Shown: piece after piece, positions 39,566-50,800 of the stretch
How the letters are laid out: every line of letters starts with the position of its first letter
Position numbering within the stretch: position 1 is the first letter of the stretch
Assembly: GCA_030144725.1 (NCBI GenBank)
Contig: JASKMD010000008.1
Span: forward strand, 14,794,836-14,858,835
Source of the DNA: Haematococcus lacustris
Lineage: Eukaryota > Chlorophyta > Chlorophyceae > Chlamydomonadales > Haematococcaceae
DNA length: 64,000 nt
Reading direction: 5' to 3'
Made by a program: the position numbers and the translations under genes
The notes under the pieces: model-generated
Database searches by the model: none
The model's input: the letters and a program-made list of their open reading frames with translations, nothing else
What the model was told of the DNA's origin: nothing

Positions 39566-42140
39566 GGCCTCCATTTGAGCCGGACCAGAAGTGGCCACTA
39601 GCAGCCACTAGCGGGAATACTAGGGACCACAAGTGGCCCGACGCAGATGGTGTTATTGAGCTGTGTGGAGTAAACCCAATGCACATGGACATGGTACATG
39701 AGTGCCTACCACCTATGTTACAGTGCTGCTGCGCGGTCAGGATGCATGGCTGCCTGCGAACTAAACTCCGGCTGCAGCCGCCAGATACATGTTGCCGCTG
39801 TGGCTGACTACGTACTCGTAGACAGCTTCCGACTAGCGTGGCAGTGCTTTGTACTTACATCGTCAAGAAGATGGCATCAGTAAAATACGTCTCATCGCAT
39901 TCCTATGTCACTGAACCAGTCATCCGATCCAGAGTCCCCAGAAGTCCGAAGTCCTTCCAAGTCCCGACACTAAGCAGCGCTCAGGCATAAGTAAGCCCAG
40001 AATAACTAACAACCGTCATGACAAAGAAAGCCATGACAAACCCAGGTCTCGCATGCAGGGCTGAAAAGATCTGCATGCGCATTTCAAAACATATGCATTC
40101 TGGATTCAAAGCAGGACTGTAACAACCTACACTATTGCCTGACCCCAGAGGGCTATTGTGTAGAGTTGGCATGACAAAACATGCGCTAATATAAGCTGAT
40201 GACAGCTCAAATGGGGCGGCACACACTGCTGTGCCACAGCAGGCTGCTGCTGTCGCTGGGCCTTGGGTGGCTTGTCTCGCAGCCGCTTTTAGCTCAGGCC
40301 AGGGCATTCATTGTCCTTGGCTCGCAGAAATGCCTGCTCTGGCCACCAGCACAGCTCTAGTAGTCGCAACCCTGCTCTTCTCAATGCACTACATGTTCAG
40401 CGCTGCATTGAAGTCCCTGTCCAGCCACCTGCCAGGCTGTGGTGCCGGCTTGGCTTTAGCAGCTTCTTGCATGTGCCGTGTTGCTTGGCCTTGCCCAACC
40501 CTGCCGTGCACCATGCGCCCCGCCCCGCCCCGCCCCGCCCCGCCCCGCCCCGCCCCGCCCCGCCCCGCCCCGCCCCGCCCCGCCCCGCCCCGCCCCGCCC
40601 CGCCCCGCCCCGCCCCGCCCCGCCCCGCCCCGCCCCGCCCCGCCCCGCCCCGCCCCGCCCCGCCCCGCCCCGCCCCGCCCCGCCCCGCCCCGCCCCGCCC
40701 CGCCCCGCCCCGCCCCGCCCCGCCCCGCCCCGCCCCGCCCCGCCCCGCCCCGCCCCGCCCCGCCCCGCCCCGCCCCGCCCCGCCCCGCCCCGCCCCGCCC
40801 CGCCCCGCCCCGCCCCGCCCCGCCCCGCCCCGCCCCGCCCCGCCCCGCCCCGCCCCGCCCCGCCCCGCCCCGCCCCGCCCCGCCCCGCCCCGCCCCGCCC
40901 CGCCCCGCCCCGCCCCGCCCCGCCCCGCCCCGCCCCGCCCCGCCCCGCCCCGCCCCGCCCCGCCCCGCCCCGCCCCGCCCCGCCCCGCCCCGCCCCGCCC
41001 CGCCCCGCCCCGCCCCGCCCCGCCCCGCCCCGCCCCGCCCCGCCCCGCCCCGCCCCGCCCCGCCCCGCCCCGCCCCGCCCCGCCCCGCCCCGCCCCGCCC
41101 CGCCCCGCCCCGCCCCGCCCCGCCCCGCCCCGCCCCGCCCCGCCCCGCCCCGCCCCGCCCCGCCCCGCCCCGCCCCGCCCCGCCCCGCCCCGCCCCGCCC
41201 CGCCCCGCCCCGCCCCGCCCCGCCCCGCCCCGCCCCGCCCCGCCCCGCCCCGCCCCGCCCCGCCCCGCCCCGCCCCGCCCCGCCCCGCCCCGCCCCGCCC
41301 CGCCCCGCCCCGCCCCGCCCCGCCCCGCCCCGCCCCGCCCCGCCCCGCCCCGCCCCGCCCCGCCCCGCCCCGCCCCGCCCCGCCCCGCCCCGCCCCGCCC
41401 CGCCCCGCCCCGCCCCGCCCCGCCCCGCCCCGCCCCGCCCCGCCCCGCCCCGCCCCGCCCCGCCCCGCCCCGCCCCGCCCCGCCCCGCCCCGCCCCGCCC
41501 CGCCCCGCCCCGCCCCGCCCCGCCCCGCCCCGCCCCGCCCCGCCCCGCCCCGCCCCGCCCCGCCCCGCCCCGCCCCGCCCCGCCCCGCCCCGCCCCGCCC
41601 CGCCCCGCCCCGCCCCGCCCCGCCCCGCCCCGCCCCGCCCCGCCCCGCCCCGCCCCGCCCCGCCCCGCCCCGCCCCGCCCCGCCCCGCCCCGCCCCGCCC
41701 CGCCCCGCCCCGCCCCGCCCCGCCCCGCCCCGCCCTCGCCCCCTGCAGAGTGGGAGGGGGTGGGAGGGTGTGGGAGGAGGTGGAAAGGCGGGGGGGGGGG
41801 AGGGGGGAAAAGGCGGGGGGGGGGAGGGCTGTGAGGGGTCTTGGAGGGGTGGGGAGGGGTGATGGAGGGCGATGCTGGGGCTGGGAGGGGGGGGGAATGC
41901 GAGGGAGTGCGAGGTGTTAGGGTCCGGGCGGTCGGTGTAAGCTAGTCGATCTTGCATGGCAGAGTCGGGTAACGCCAATGTCATTTCCGGCGGGGTTATG
42001 GTTGAATTGCCGTGCTATCTTTCACAACAGTGTGTCGTTGTGTAAGGAACAGACCCAAAACCTAAAACGTGCACTTTGTAGAGAGTATTTGCATGAAGAT
42101 TACAACCCCATGTTCAGATACATGGAGGTTGTCCTGCAAC
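39560..42140 (-). mobile_element. CACTA-like non-autonomous element with Fanzor-like fragment F2 and a (CCCCG)n array
   Basis: The left end CATTAGGGCCTCCATTTGAG resembles CACTAGGGCCTCCATTTGAC at 34501. The right part (42070-42140: GTGCACTTTGTAGAGAGTAT ... ACCCCATGTT ... ATACATGGAGG) matches the right subterminal region ending CCCTAGTG at 57369. Between them the minus strand encodes PAPQPGRWLDRDFNAALNM (RuvC-III-like), then a stop, and the long (CCCCG)n array. The right end has lost its CCCTAGTG. Boundaries are inferred. Confidence 0.5.
40517..41735. repeat. (CCCCG)n array, about 1.2 kb
   Basis: About 243 pure CCCCG pentamers, followed by a G-rich tract (GGGAGGGGGTGGGAGG, 41750-41905). Strong G-quadruplex potential on the minus strand. 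Open frames of 480-540 codons on both strands here are artefacts. Confidence 0.98.
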
Positions 42141-42484
42141 TCCTTCCCTAACCCTGCGCACACCTGAGTGCAAGATTGAGTAGGGGCGAGGTAAAACTCT
42201 GTGTGGCGTGCGTGGCAAAATGGGCCAACCTGACGTCACTTCAGGTTTACGCCTGACCTGCATAGTCTTGTGTGCTTCAGCTGGCAGGCCTCTCCCTTAC
42301 CCCTACCCCTCATCGCGCTTCATATCCTTGTTTTACTAGACATGCATTGATCCGGTAGCCATCAGGACGCATCAGCACCACACACAGCAGCCAGACCTCA
42401 ACACAACACAAATGGAAGCAACACCACATCTAACGCCCACAAAGATCCTCGGAACACCGAGACTGATAATATGTCAGCAAGAGC
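42141..42484. other. Unassigned stretch
   Basis: No gene or repeat assigned. A CACCACACACAGCAGCC motif here recurs at 43303. Confidence 0.3.
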
Positions 42485-42965
42485 CTACCACCTACCTATT
42501 ATTGCCCGACCCCTGAGGGCTATAGTCTAGAGTTGGCATGACAGACATGCACTCGTGTAAGCTGATGACAGCCCAAATGGGGCGGCACACACTTCTGTGC
42601 CTCAGCAGGCTGCTGCTGGGCCTTGGGTGGCTGGTCTCTCACCCGCTTGTAGCCCAGGCCAGGGTACTTCTTGCCTTTGGCTGGCAGGGCTGCCTGCTCT
42701 GGCCACCAGCACAGCTCCAGCGGGCACCACCTGCTCTCCCCAATGCGCTGCATGTTCAGCGCTGCATCGCAGTCCCTGTCCAGCCACCTGCCAGGCTGTG
42801 GTGCTGGCTTGGCTTTAGGAGCCTTGCCCTTGGCCTTGCCTTTGCTCTTGGTGGGCTGGGTGGGCTTAGCTGCCTGCTCAGCCTTGGTGCGCTTGGCTGG
42901 CGGGGGAGTGCTGGGCCCAGGCTCTAAGGCTGCTGGCTGTGTGGCTGCCTGGCTTTAGGTCACTA
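42485..42965 (-). mobile_element. Fanzor/TnpB-like C-terminal fragment F3
   Basis: The 3' flank (CCTACCACCTACCTATTATTGCC ... CTATAGTCTAGAGTTGGC) matches copies F1, F5 and F6. Minus-strand residues: a KRTKAEQAAKPTQPTKSKG-type linker, PAPQPGRWLDRDCDAALNM, QRIGESRW, LELCWWPEQAALPAKG and PGLGYKRVRDQPPKAQQQ. The carboxyl end is intact to a stop. The N-terminal part is absent. Confidence 0.6.
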
Positions 42966-43480
42966 CCGGGCTCCACATCAGGCCCGTAATCCTGACATCC
43001 TTGACTAGCCACACCACCCACACTACATGGAAACTCAAAACCCAGAAGCATGAGCTCTTGTAGTCCTTCACATAAAATCCCGACACCCAGGAGTGTGAGC
43101 TTGCTGGTTGCATGCCACCCTATGGAGGACCGAACACAGCCCTGCCCACTACAGCATTGCGACCCGCCCACTACAGCAATGCGAGCACAGGCTGGCTGGC
43201 AACAGCAGCAGCAGCAGTGGCAGGTAGAGCAGCCAGCAGCCTTGGACTGCAGGGGTATGAGAAAGGCAAGAAGTAGCTGTCACATGTGCATACCAGGTCT
43301 GTGCTGCACCACACACAGCAGCCTGCAACATCAACATACAATGAACACCACATGCCTGGCAGTAGCCCTACTGCCACTGCCAAGTTGCCCCATGCTACTG
43401 CCATGCTGCCGTCATCTCATCATACTTACGCCATGATGCTCTCCGCATGGGTACATTAGCAGCACATGAGCACCGTGAAG
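42966..43480. other. Intergenic stretch downstream of the LRR gene
   Basis: Contains a GCCCACTACAGCA(A/T)TGCGA duplication (about 43145-43180). No gene supported. Includes the 3' flank of the minus-strand gene ending at 43481. Confidence 0.3.
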
Positions 43481-45175
43481 CTAGTAGAGCCGCCGCTCCT
43501 GATTGTAGAAAGACACCATGAACTTGGCCGGCCGACGAGGATCATTGAACTCCCGGTTCAGGGCCTGGCAGCAGGAAGACACGGGTGGTTGCGGGTACAC
43601 CCTGATGAGCAGTGTGCGCGCCCAAGCCTGCCCAGCCATCAGCCGCAGCGACTGCGCCATGGCTGCGGTGGCACTGCCCTCCAGGTTCAACAAGTTGACG
43701 CATTTCACTGTGGGCATGAGCTGCACCAGCTGCTGCCAGAAGTGCAGGGACGGGATCAGGCTGCCACCATTGACTTGCAGGTATTCGCATTTTTGGCACA
43801 AGGGAGCGAGCAGTGGGACGTCCTCGGCGCTCAGCACGCTGTGCCTAGGAGGACGTATCGAAACAGTGGTAATGAGGCATTTGCCCATGGGCCCCAGCAC
43901 AGCCATCATCTCCCTCAAGCCAAGGCTGCCTTTGAGGGGCACCTCCAGACGCCCCACCTCCACTGGTGCCTTGCAGGCCTGGGTCAGGTTATGGACTGCC
44001 GCTGCCACCAGAGCGCAGGATGCCTCAGGAGGAGTATACAGGGAGCCCTGCAGCAGGGTGTGGGTGAGGGAGTGCAGGGGCAGGTAGGCAGCTGAGGCCA
44101 GGCCTGCGCTCAACAACTCCAGGCGCTGCCAGCTGCAGGGCGCTTCTGATCGTGAGCTATGCAGCTCAGCTACGTGGCCAAGCTGCAGGCTGGTAAGCTG
44201 GGTGGCTGCCAGCAGCGCATCAAGCTCTTGCTGCTGCCGCAATGTAGCCAAGGGCAGCTGCAGGGTGTGGAGCCGAGGCAGTCCCGGCAGCAGCTGGAGC
44301 ACTCCTTGCAAGTCGTGCTGGTCTGATAGGGTCAGCACTTGCAGCTGAGGCAGCCAGCCTAGTTGGACCGTGAAAGCCTGAGCAGCGTGGTGGATGTCCT
44401 GAGGCTTGTCAATGCACAGCCGCGTCAAGTGCTGGGCCAGGGGCTGCAGGTCAGGCATCAGCGCCACTTCATCGAGGTAGAGGCTCAGCTGCTGCAGCCT
44501 GACATTAGCAAACAGGCTGTCAAGGGTCACTTCTCCAGGCTCACCAGCCCGATGCGGCTGCCAGATGGTGGTGTAGGGTAGGTCTAGCTGTTGCAGCTGC
44601 AGGGCCAGCTGCGGGTGGGAGAGCAGGCTGACCAGGTCACCGCAGGCGACGGCGTAGCGGTGAAGGGTCAGGGCAGTCAGGCTTGGGAAGCTGTCCAGCA
44701 GGGGCTGGGCCAGCTGGGGGGTGCAGTCCAAGCTGCGGGGGAGAGGACAGAATCTTTCATCATACCTGTCGCCGCTGACCAGCTCACACCGCTGTACTGC
44801 TGCACAGGGCATGGGGGCGAGCGTGCTTAGGGCGTAGGTCAGCTTCGCCATGTACTGCTCACTGGGAGTGTCAAAGGGTTCATCGTCCAATGGGGGCAGC
44901 TGCTCAAAAACAACGGACAACTGTTTTGTCCTGGCTTGCAGGGCTGTGACTACGCGGTAGGTGAGCAGGTGGTCGCAGTGAGGCCTGGCCAACTGGACGC
45001 GGAAGGCTGGGGCGTGTAGCAGGTTTGTCAGGGAGAAGGCGCGGCACGTGAGGGACAGCTCATTGCCATACCCAAACTCAACAACCAGGCTGGTGATGGT
45101 GCTCAACACCAGCGCAGGCAGCTCCAGCAAGTGCTGACGATGAGCAGGGGCTGTTGGATTAGTAGGACCCTCCAT
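43481..45175 (-). CDS. F-box/LRR-like protein, single exon, 564 aa
   Basis: The ATG at 45175 (MEGPTNPTAPAHRQHLLELP) is preferred because the open upstream extension is His/Thr/Pro low complexity. Residues 14-65 (LLELPALVLSTITSLV ... LSLTCRAFSLTNLLHA) resemble an F-box, the Skp1-binding motif of SCF ubiquitin ligases. The rest has repeated leucine-rich segments with L..L.L spacing (FPSLTALTLHRYAV, LALQLQQLDLPYTT, VRLQQLSLYLDE, LPQLQVLTLSDQ, LPRLHTLQLPLA, ATQLTSLQLGHV). The C-terminus is RRPAKFMVSFYNQERRLY. It could be a substrate-recognition subunit. The target is unknown, and the F-box match is by pattern only. No introns are evident, unlike its neighbours. Confidence 0.7.
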   Translation of the reverse strand: MEGPTNPTAPAHRQHLLELPALVLSTITSLVVEFGYGNELSLTCRAFSLTNLLHAPAFRVQLARPHCDHLLTYRVVTALQARTKQLSVVFEQLPPLDDEPFDTPSEQYMAKLTYALSTLAPMPCAAVQRCELVSGDRYDERFCPLPRSLDCTPQLAQPLLDSFPSLTALTLHRYAVACGDLVSLLSHPQLALQLQQLDLPYTTIWQPHRAGEPGEVTLDSLFANVRLQQLSLYLDEVALMPDLQPLAQHLTRLCIDKPQDIHHAAQAFTVQLGWLPQLQVLTLSDQHDLQGVLQLLPGLPRLHTLQLPLATLRQQQELDALLAATQLTSLQLGHVAELHSSRSEAPCSWQRLELLSAGLASAAYLPLHSLTHTLLQGSLYTPPEASCALVAAAVHNLTQACKAPVEVGRLEVPLKGSLGLREMMAVLGPMGKCLITTVSIRPPRHSVLSAEDVPLLAPLCQKCEYLQVNGGSLIPSLHFWQQLVQLMPTVKCVNLLNLEGSATAAMAQSLRLMAGQAWARTLLIRVYPQPPVSSCCQALNREFNDPRRPAKFMVSFYNQERRLY

Positions 45176-45829
45176 CAGGCTTTGGTGTGTGGGGGAGAGG
45201 CCTACAGGGTGCGGGGCAGTCAAGGTAGTGGTGTGGGTCGTGTGGGTGGAGCAATGATGCGGGGCAGGGTGGAAGTGCGGGGCAGTGAAGGCGATGGTGT
45301 GGTCACCAGCATGTGACAGGCTGCATACAAGACAAAGAGGTTCCCAGCTCCTCACCTGACTGCTCCTGGCTTAAATCTGGTGTTCTCTGGGCTCAGCTCG
45401 TGACCAGAAGCCCCTCGGCGTCTCTGCAGAGAGAGGTGGTAGGAGTGGCAGTGGCAGGGTGCGTCATGCAACAGGAGGGTTACGCATTGCCAGCCAATCC
45501 GCATCCGACCTTGCGCCAAGCAATGACTTCCGATCTCACGACACACCAAACAGGCTTCAGCACTGCGATTCGGCGGCTGATCGGCGGTGCAACTATTTCT
45601 CGCGGGTGGTTAGACCATTCAAGGCAAGGGCCGGCTAACTGTCATCACAATGCCGTCAAGGTGGCCACCTGGGACGCTCGTGTGAAATTGTAAAGCCAGC
45701 CTGTTCAGCAGGGTCAGCCTGCTCAGCAAATGCTGGCAAATGCCACCCAAATGCAGCATACAAGCACTTCTATATTAGTTGTGGTTGACATCATTATTCA
45801 CATGTAATTCAAGAGTTGGCATGACTATA
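45176..45829. other. 5' flank of the LRR gene and unassigned sequence
   Basis: Positions 45190-45300 are GTGTGG/GGGGCAGT-rich. No gene recognised. The promoter of the minus-strand LRR gene should lie here. Confidence 0.35.
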
Positions 45830-46315
45830 GTCTAGAATTGGCATGACTGACATGCACGGATCGTTAGCCCATAACAGCTCAAATGAGGAGACACATCACT
45901 GTGCCACAGGCTGCCGCTGCCGCCGCTGCCGCCGCTGCCGCTGCTGCTGCCGCTGCTGCTGCCGCTGCTGCCGCTGCTGCTGCTGCCGCTGCTGCCGCTG
46001 CTGCCGCTGCTGCCGCTGCTGCCGCTGCTGCCGCTGCTGCCGCTGCTGCCGCTGCTGCCGCTGCTGCCGCTGCCGCTGCCGCTGCCGCTGCTGCTCCCGC
46101 TGCTGCCGCTGCTGCTGCTGCTGCTGCCGCTGCCGCCGCTGCTGCCGCTGCTGCTGGGCCTTGGGTGACTTGTCTCGTACCCGCTTGTAGCCCAGCTCAG
46201 GGTACTCCTTGCCCTTGGCTAGCAATTCAGGCAGATCCGGCCACCAGCACAGCTCCAGCGGGCGCCACCTGCTCTCCCCAATACGCTGCACCCCTTGCAG
46301 AGCTGACATCTCATG
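45830..46315 (-). mobile_element. Fanzor/TnpB-like fragment F4 with a trinucleotide expansion
   Basis: The minus strand reads RIGESRWRPLELCWWPDLPELLAKG, KEYPELGYKRVRDKSPKAQQ, then a (CAGCGG)n tract giving RQQRQQRQQ. The RWLDRD part is not present. The upstream half has been replaced by unrelated sequence from about 46290. It is interrupted and non-functional. Confidence 0.55.
45905..46160. repeat. (CCGCTGCTG)n array
   Basis: CCGCTG/CTGCTG triplet expansion inside fragment F4. It corresponds to the short poly-Gln tail (PKAQQQQ) of the other copies and is therefore a local expansion of that codon run. Confidence 0.85.
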
Positions 46316-47834
46316 CACTCTCACTGTTGTTGCTGACGTGCATGTCATCCAAGCCATCAAGACATTCACCTTGCACGTGCAAACCTGCCATGTCATGTCT
46401 TACGGTCATTACTATGTGTTTATGGTTCACCACACCAAACGCATTGCAACACCACTACAAAAGCCATATATCACTGATGCTAAGCACCACACAACACAAC
46501 AACACCCACACAACACACCACCACCACCACCACAACAACAACACAATGGCTCATGCCTTACACACCACCTTGCTATAGCTAACACCTCATTACGGGACTG
46601 CTAAGCACTTTGCCTTGTTACCCCTGCTCCACGGCACCAAGTCAGGCTGGGCTGGGCTGGGCTAGGCTAGACTAGACTAGACTAGGCTGGGCTAGGCTTG
46701 GCTGCAGGCTCCAACTTGCCCGCTCCAGGCTGCCCGCTCCAGGCTGCCCCGCTCCAAGCTGGTACGCCAAGGGCTGCTGGGTGGGGTAGGGAAGGGGCTG
46801 TAGCATGTGCTGTGGGGAGGGGGGGGGAAATAGGTGCCTTGCCGCCCCTACCCCAGGTCACCAAACTGGGTTGGTTGCTACTACTAGGCTGCTCAACTTC
46901 TCTGGCAGCAGCTCTGGCAGCAGCTCTGGCAGCAACAGCACAGGAAACATCAGCAGCGCTGACTTTGTGGTGTGTGGGCATGACTTTGTGGTGTGTGGGC
47001 ATGGCATAGCTGGAGTGAGCTGGGTTAGCGGCAACTACAAGCGCCCGCTCCATGCTGCCCGCTCCATGCTGCCCGCTGTAGGCTGCCCGCTCCAGGCTGC
47101 CCACTCCAGGCTGCTACGCCAAGGGCTGCTGGGTGCCGTGGGGTGGGAGAGAGGAGAGGGGAGGAGGGGAGGAAGATGGCAGGCTCGGAAGTGGTGGTGG
47201 TGGGATGGGGCAGGGAAGGGGAAGGGAGAAAGGGAAGGGGAAGGGAGAGTGTGACCATCAGACCTGCAGCCAGCAAGAGGAATCAAAAGAGGAAAAACAA
47301 TTTTGCTCCATGTCATGCCTTGCTGACTCCTTGCTGGCTCCTTGGTGGTTGCTGCTCTACGCCGCTACCGCCTTGCTTGCAATCACCAAGCCATGCTACA
47401 CCTGTCATGCTCCAACTGTTGACAACTGCAAGCAAACATCAGCTAGCACGCAGATGAACTAGGAAATGCATGACCAGAACTGGGCAGGCTAGCTACCAGC
47501 TACCAGCTTCTTCATTAGGCTGATTCTGATAACGTAGTTGGCGCGCATAGTGGATCTTTTGACCTAATGTTTGCGTGGTGGGCAAACTTGGCCAGACCAT
47601 CTGACCCCAGCGCGTGAGGGTCATCGGGGCTAGGCGCAGCCAACGCGCAGGTTCGAGAGCATGTAAATCATGTGGAAAAGCTATAAATGTAATTATAGGT
47701 TGGCCGGTCGCTCCCTACTTCCAAGCTTGTGATTGTCACGCTCTATAAGATAAACTTCTAGTGATGCGCATGTATTAAAACAGAGACATGTACTTTGGGC
47801 GCAAAGGAAAGCTAAGCTGGCTGATGTGACGGGA
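46316..47834. other. Dispersed repeats and upstream region of CFAP251
   Basis: Positions 46690-47390 match 12480-12840 (TGCCCGCTCC units, GGTGGTGGTGGGATGGGGCAG, and TGCTGGCTCCTTGGTGGTTG). A (CACCACCAC)(CAACAACA) patch lies at 46515-46545. The last few hundred bases before 47835 should include the CFAP251 promoter. No further gene was found. Confidence 0.4.
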
Positions 47835-50800
47835 ATGGAGCCCAGAGAGGACACCCCTGCCTTGGTAACGTCGCTACCCGCTGGGTTCACTTCAATCGCA
47901 CTCACTTCATTTGCTCGCCCGCTCAAATGTTTGCAGAACCTGAGCTGGGTCTTCGGTAATTCTTGTCCAGCCGTTCAGGGAAATGTCGTCAACCTGTCGG
48001 ACGGGTTCACGGACCGGGTTTGCTATGCCTCGGCTCACACGGGCGTCATCTTTGATAGTCGCACTCGGCGGCAGCTATTCCTCCAAGTAAGTCTCCCTCA
48101 TAGCGGGGTGATCTATTTGAATGCAGGTGAACTCACGTGATTTGTTGTCATGTGCAGGGCCATTGCAACTCCATATCCTGCATAGCAGCCCTAGAAGACC
48201 ACAGCATCATCATCACCGCTGACATTGGCCAGCAATCCCTACTGGTTTTGTGGGACAGCTCCACGGGCAACCCTGTGAAGAGCGTTGCACAACCTCATGC
48301 TAATGGCATCATGGCCATGGACATCTCACCAGGGGGTGCTTGGCTCGCCACTGTCAGCTCACCCAACCCAGCCACAGGAGAGCAGGAGGTATGTAGGCAG
48401 CAGTCCGGCCATGTTTGTGCCCACCTTGGCAGAGGGCTTGTAACACACTCACCTGGCTTCTGAACAGAACTCACACCACAGCCTACCTTATACTGTAAGG
48501 CGTGCTTGGCCAATCTCTACTGCTAGAGTCATGCCATCAAGTACCCCAGTAGTGTTAAGTCACTCCTGCTTGCAGGTGGCCCTCTGGGCCCTCCCATCCC
48601 TGCAATCAGACGCAGTGCCCCGGCCAGCTGTGCTCAGTGTTGTCCCGGCCGGCGATGTGCAGCTGTCTGTGCGCTTCAACATGAATGCCCACAATGAGCT
48701 GGTCACCAACGGTCGACGCCGTGTGTATTTCTGGACCAGTGCCCCTCCCAGCAGCCGTTTCAAGTATTACAGCCCACCCCTCCGTAGCAAAGACTTCAAA
48801 CAGAGTGTGGGAGACTTCGTGGCCAGTGTGTTTGTGCCCGGCAGCGTTCAAGCAGTGACAGGCACCTCTGATGGAGACCTGGTGGTGTGGGATGAGCAGG
48901 GCATCACCGCACAAATGGGCACCCGGGCAACAGACAGGCGCGCCATCAAGCTTATGAGAATACACCAGCAGGTGGGCCAAGGTGCCACTGTCACATGGAC
49001 ATGATGCATGAGTGCCTACCACCTACACACTATTGCCTGACCCCTGAGGGCTATAGCCTAGAGTTGGCATGACAAACATGCACTAATGTAACCTGATGAC
49101 AGCCCAAATGGGGGGGGGGGCACACATTGCTGTGCCTCAGCAGGCTGCTGCTAGGCCTTGGGTGGCCGGTCTCGCACCCGCTTGTAGCCCAGGCCAGGGT
49201 ACTCCTTGCCCTTGGCTGGCAGAGCTGCCTGCTCTGGCCACCAGCACAACTCCAGTGGGCGCCACCTGATCTCCCCAATGCGCTGCATGTTCAGCGCTGC
49301 ATCGCAGTCCCTGTCCAGCCACCTGCCAGGCTGTGGTGCTGGCTTGGTTTTAGGAGCCTTGCCCTTGGCCTTGCCTTTGCTCTTGGTGGGCTGGGTGGGC
49401 TGAGCTGCCTGCTCAGCCTTGGTGCGCTTGGCTGGCGGGGGAGTGCTGGGCCCAGGCTCTGAGGCTGCTGGCTGTGTGGCTGCCTGGCGGCTGCATGGGG
49501 CCTGTTGCAGGATGTGTGGTGCCACTACCGGGATCCACATCAGGCCCTGCACTGGCTGGTCACGCTGCTGGCTCTAGGGTGGGGCGCAGTAGGCGGTGTC
49601 CCACCTGCGTTGTTGGGGGCTTCTAGTCTGCAGGCCTGATGGGCTGCTCATGGTCCAGCTCCTCCTCGCAGGGCCCTTCAATCTCTTTGTCGGGCCCTGC
49701 TTATACTTGGAGGTCCCCTTCCGCTTCTTTCGAGCCATTACGCGATGTGCTTTCGGGCGGCTGTGGCAGCCCCCATTACCCGCCAATACCCCCATGTACA
49801 TGCCGTGCTGTGCACAGCCCATCACCTTTCTGTCCACTGTTGGGGACTACATAGTGAGTGGCGCAAAGGATGGCTACGTACGGTTCTACGACCCCCTGCT
49901 GCGCTTAGTGGCCTGGTTTGAGGACCTGGAAGCAGGCCCCATCAACGCAGTGTCCTTCTCAAACGCAGCACCAAGCAAGGTAAGGGGCCTGTAGGCAAGG
50001 GTGGCAGCAGCTTTCACTGCCCTGCCGCGGGCTGGCCAGGGGGACAGGCATGCGACAGCAGCCAACAGGCGCACAAGCCCAACCTGAGCTGCTCGGTGGA
50101 TCCAGTCAACCAACTTGCAGCCCTGCACCATCGCTGCATTACCACAAGCAGAGCCGTGTCTCCTGCAGCTTAGCCTTTCATATGCTAGTACTGGGGCCGG
50201 CTGCTGGCTATGACCACGCTTCATACGCCCTCAAGCTCAACACTGCCTCCTGCTGCAGGCTGCGCAGACAGAGCTGGCTGACACGCTAAACCGCTTCATG
50301 GTGCCAGACTTTGTTGTGGGCACCCAGGAGGGCAAGCTGGTGACAGTGGCGAGTGCTGCATTCGAAGAGTTCGACGCACGCAGACGCAAGGTGCCAGCCC
50401 CCTTGCCCATGCGCTGTGCACATGCCTGTTCATCACAGCTGCAGTGGCCCTTGCCCTCGGCAGCCATGCCCGCCGTGGACTGCTTATGCCCAGGCTCATG
50501 TCCCTGTCTTGCCTGTGCCTATTCCTGCAGCCAAGCTGGCCTTGCCCCTCTTGCTGTTGCCGACCCACCTTGCTGTTCTGCTGGCCACAGGGGCACCTCA
50601 TCGTGGAGCCTGTCATTACAGACGTGACGTGCGTGGCTTGCCACCCCTCTCAGCCTGAGCTGGCTATCCTGGGCCGCTCTGGTGTGCTGCAGCGCTGGGA
50701 CATGGTCACCCACACCTGCTCCGCCTCCCGCACCTTTCCCAAGGCGCAGGGCATGCAGCTGGCCTACGCCCGGGATGCCTCGTTCCTGGCTGTCGGCCTC

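Noticed and set aside
40231..41984. Very long open frames on both strands (PAPPR... and AGRGG... repeats)
   Set aside because: They are translations of the pure (CCCCG)n array. A stop-free pentamer is open in all frames, and the flanks show no start context or splice support.
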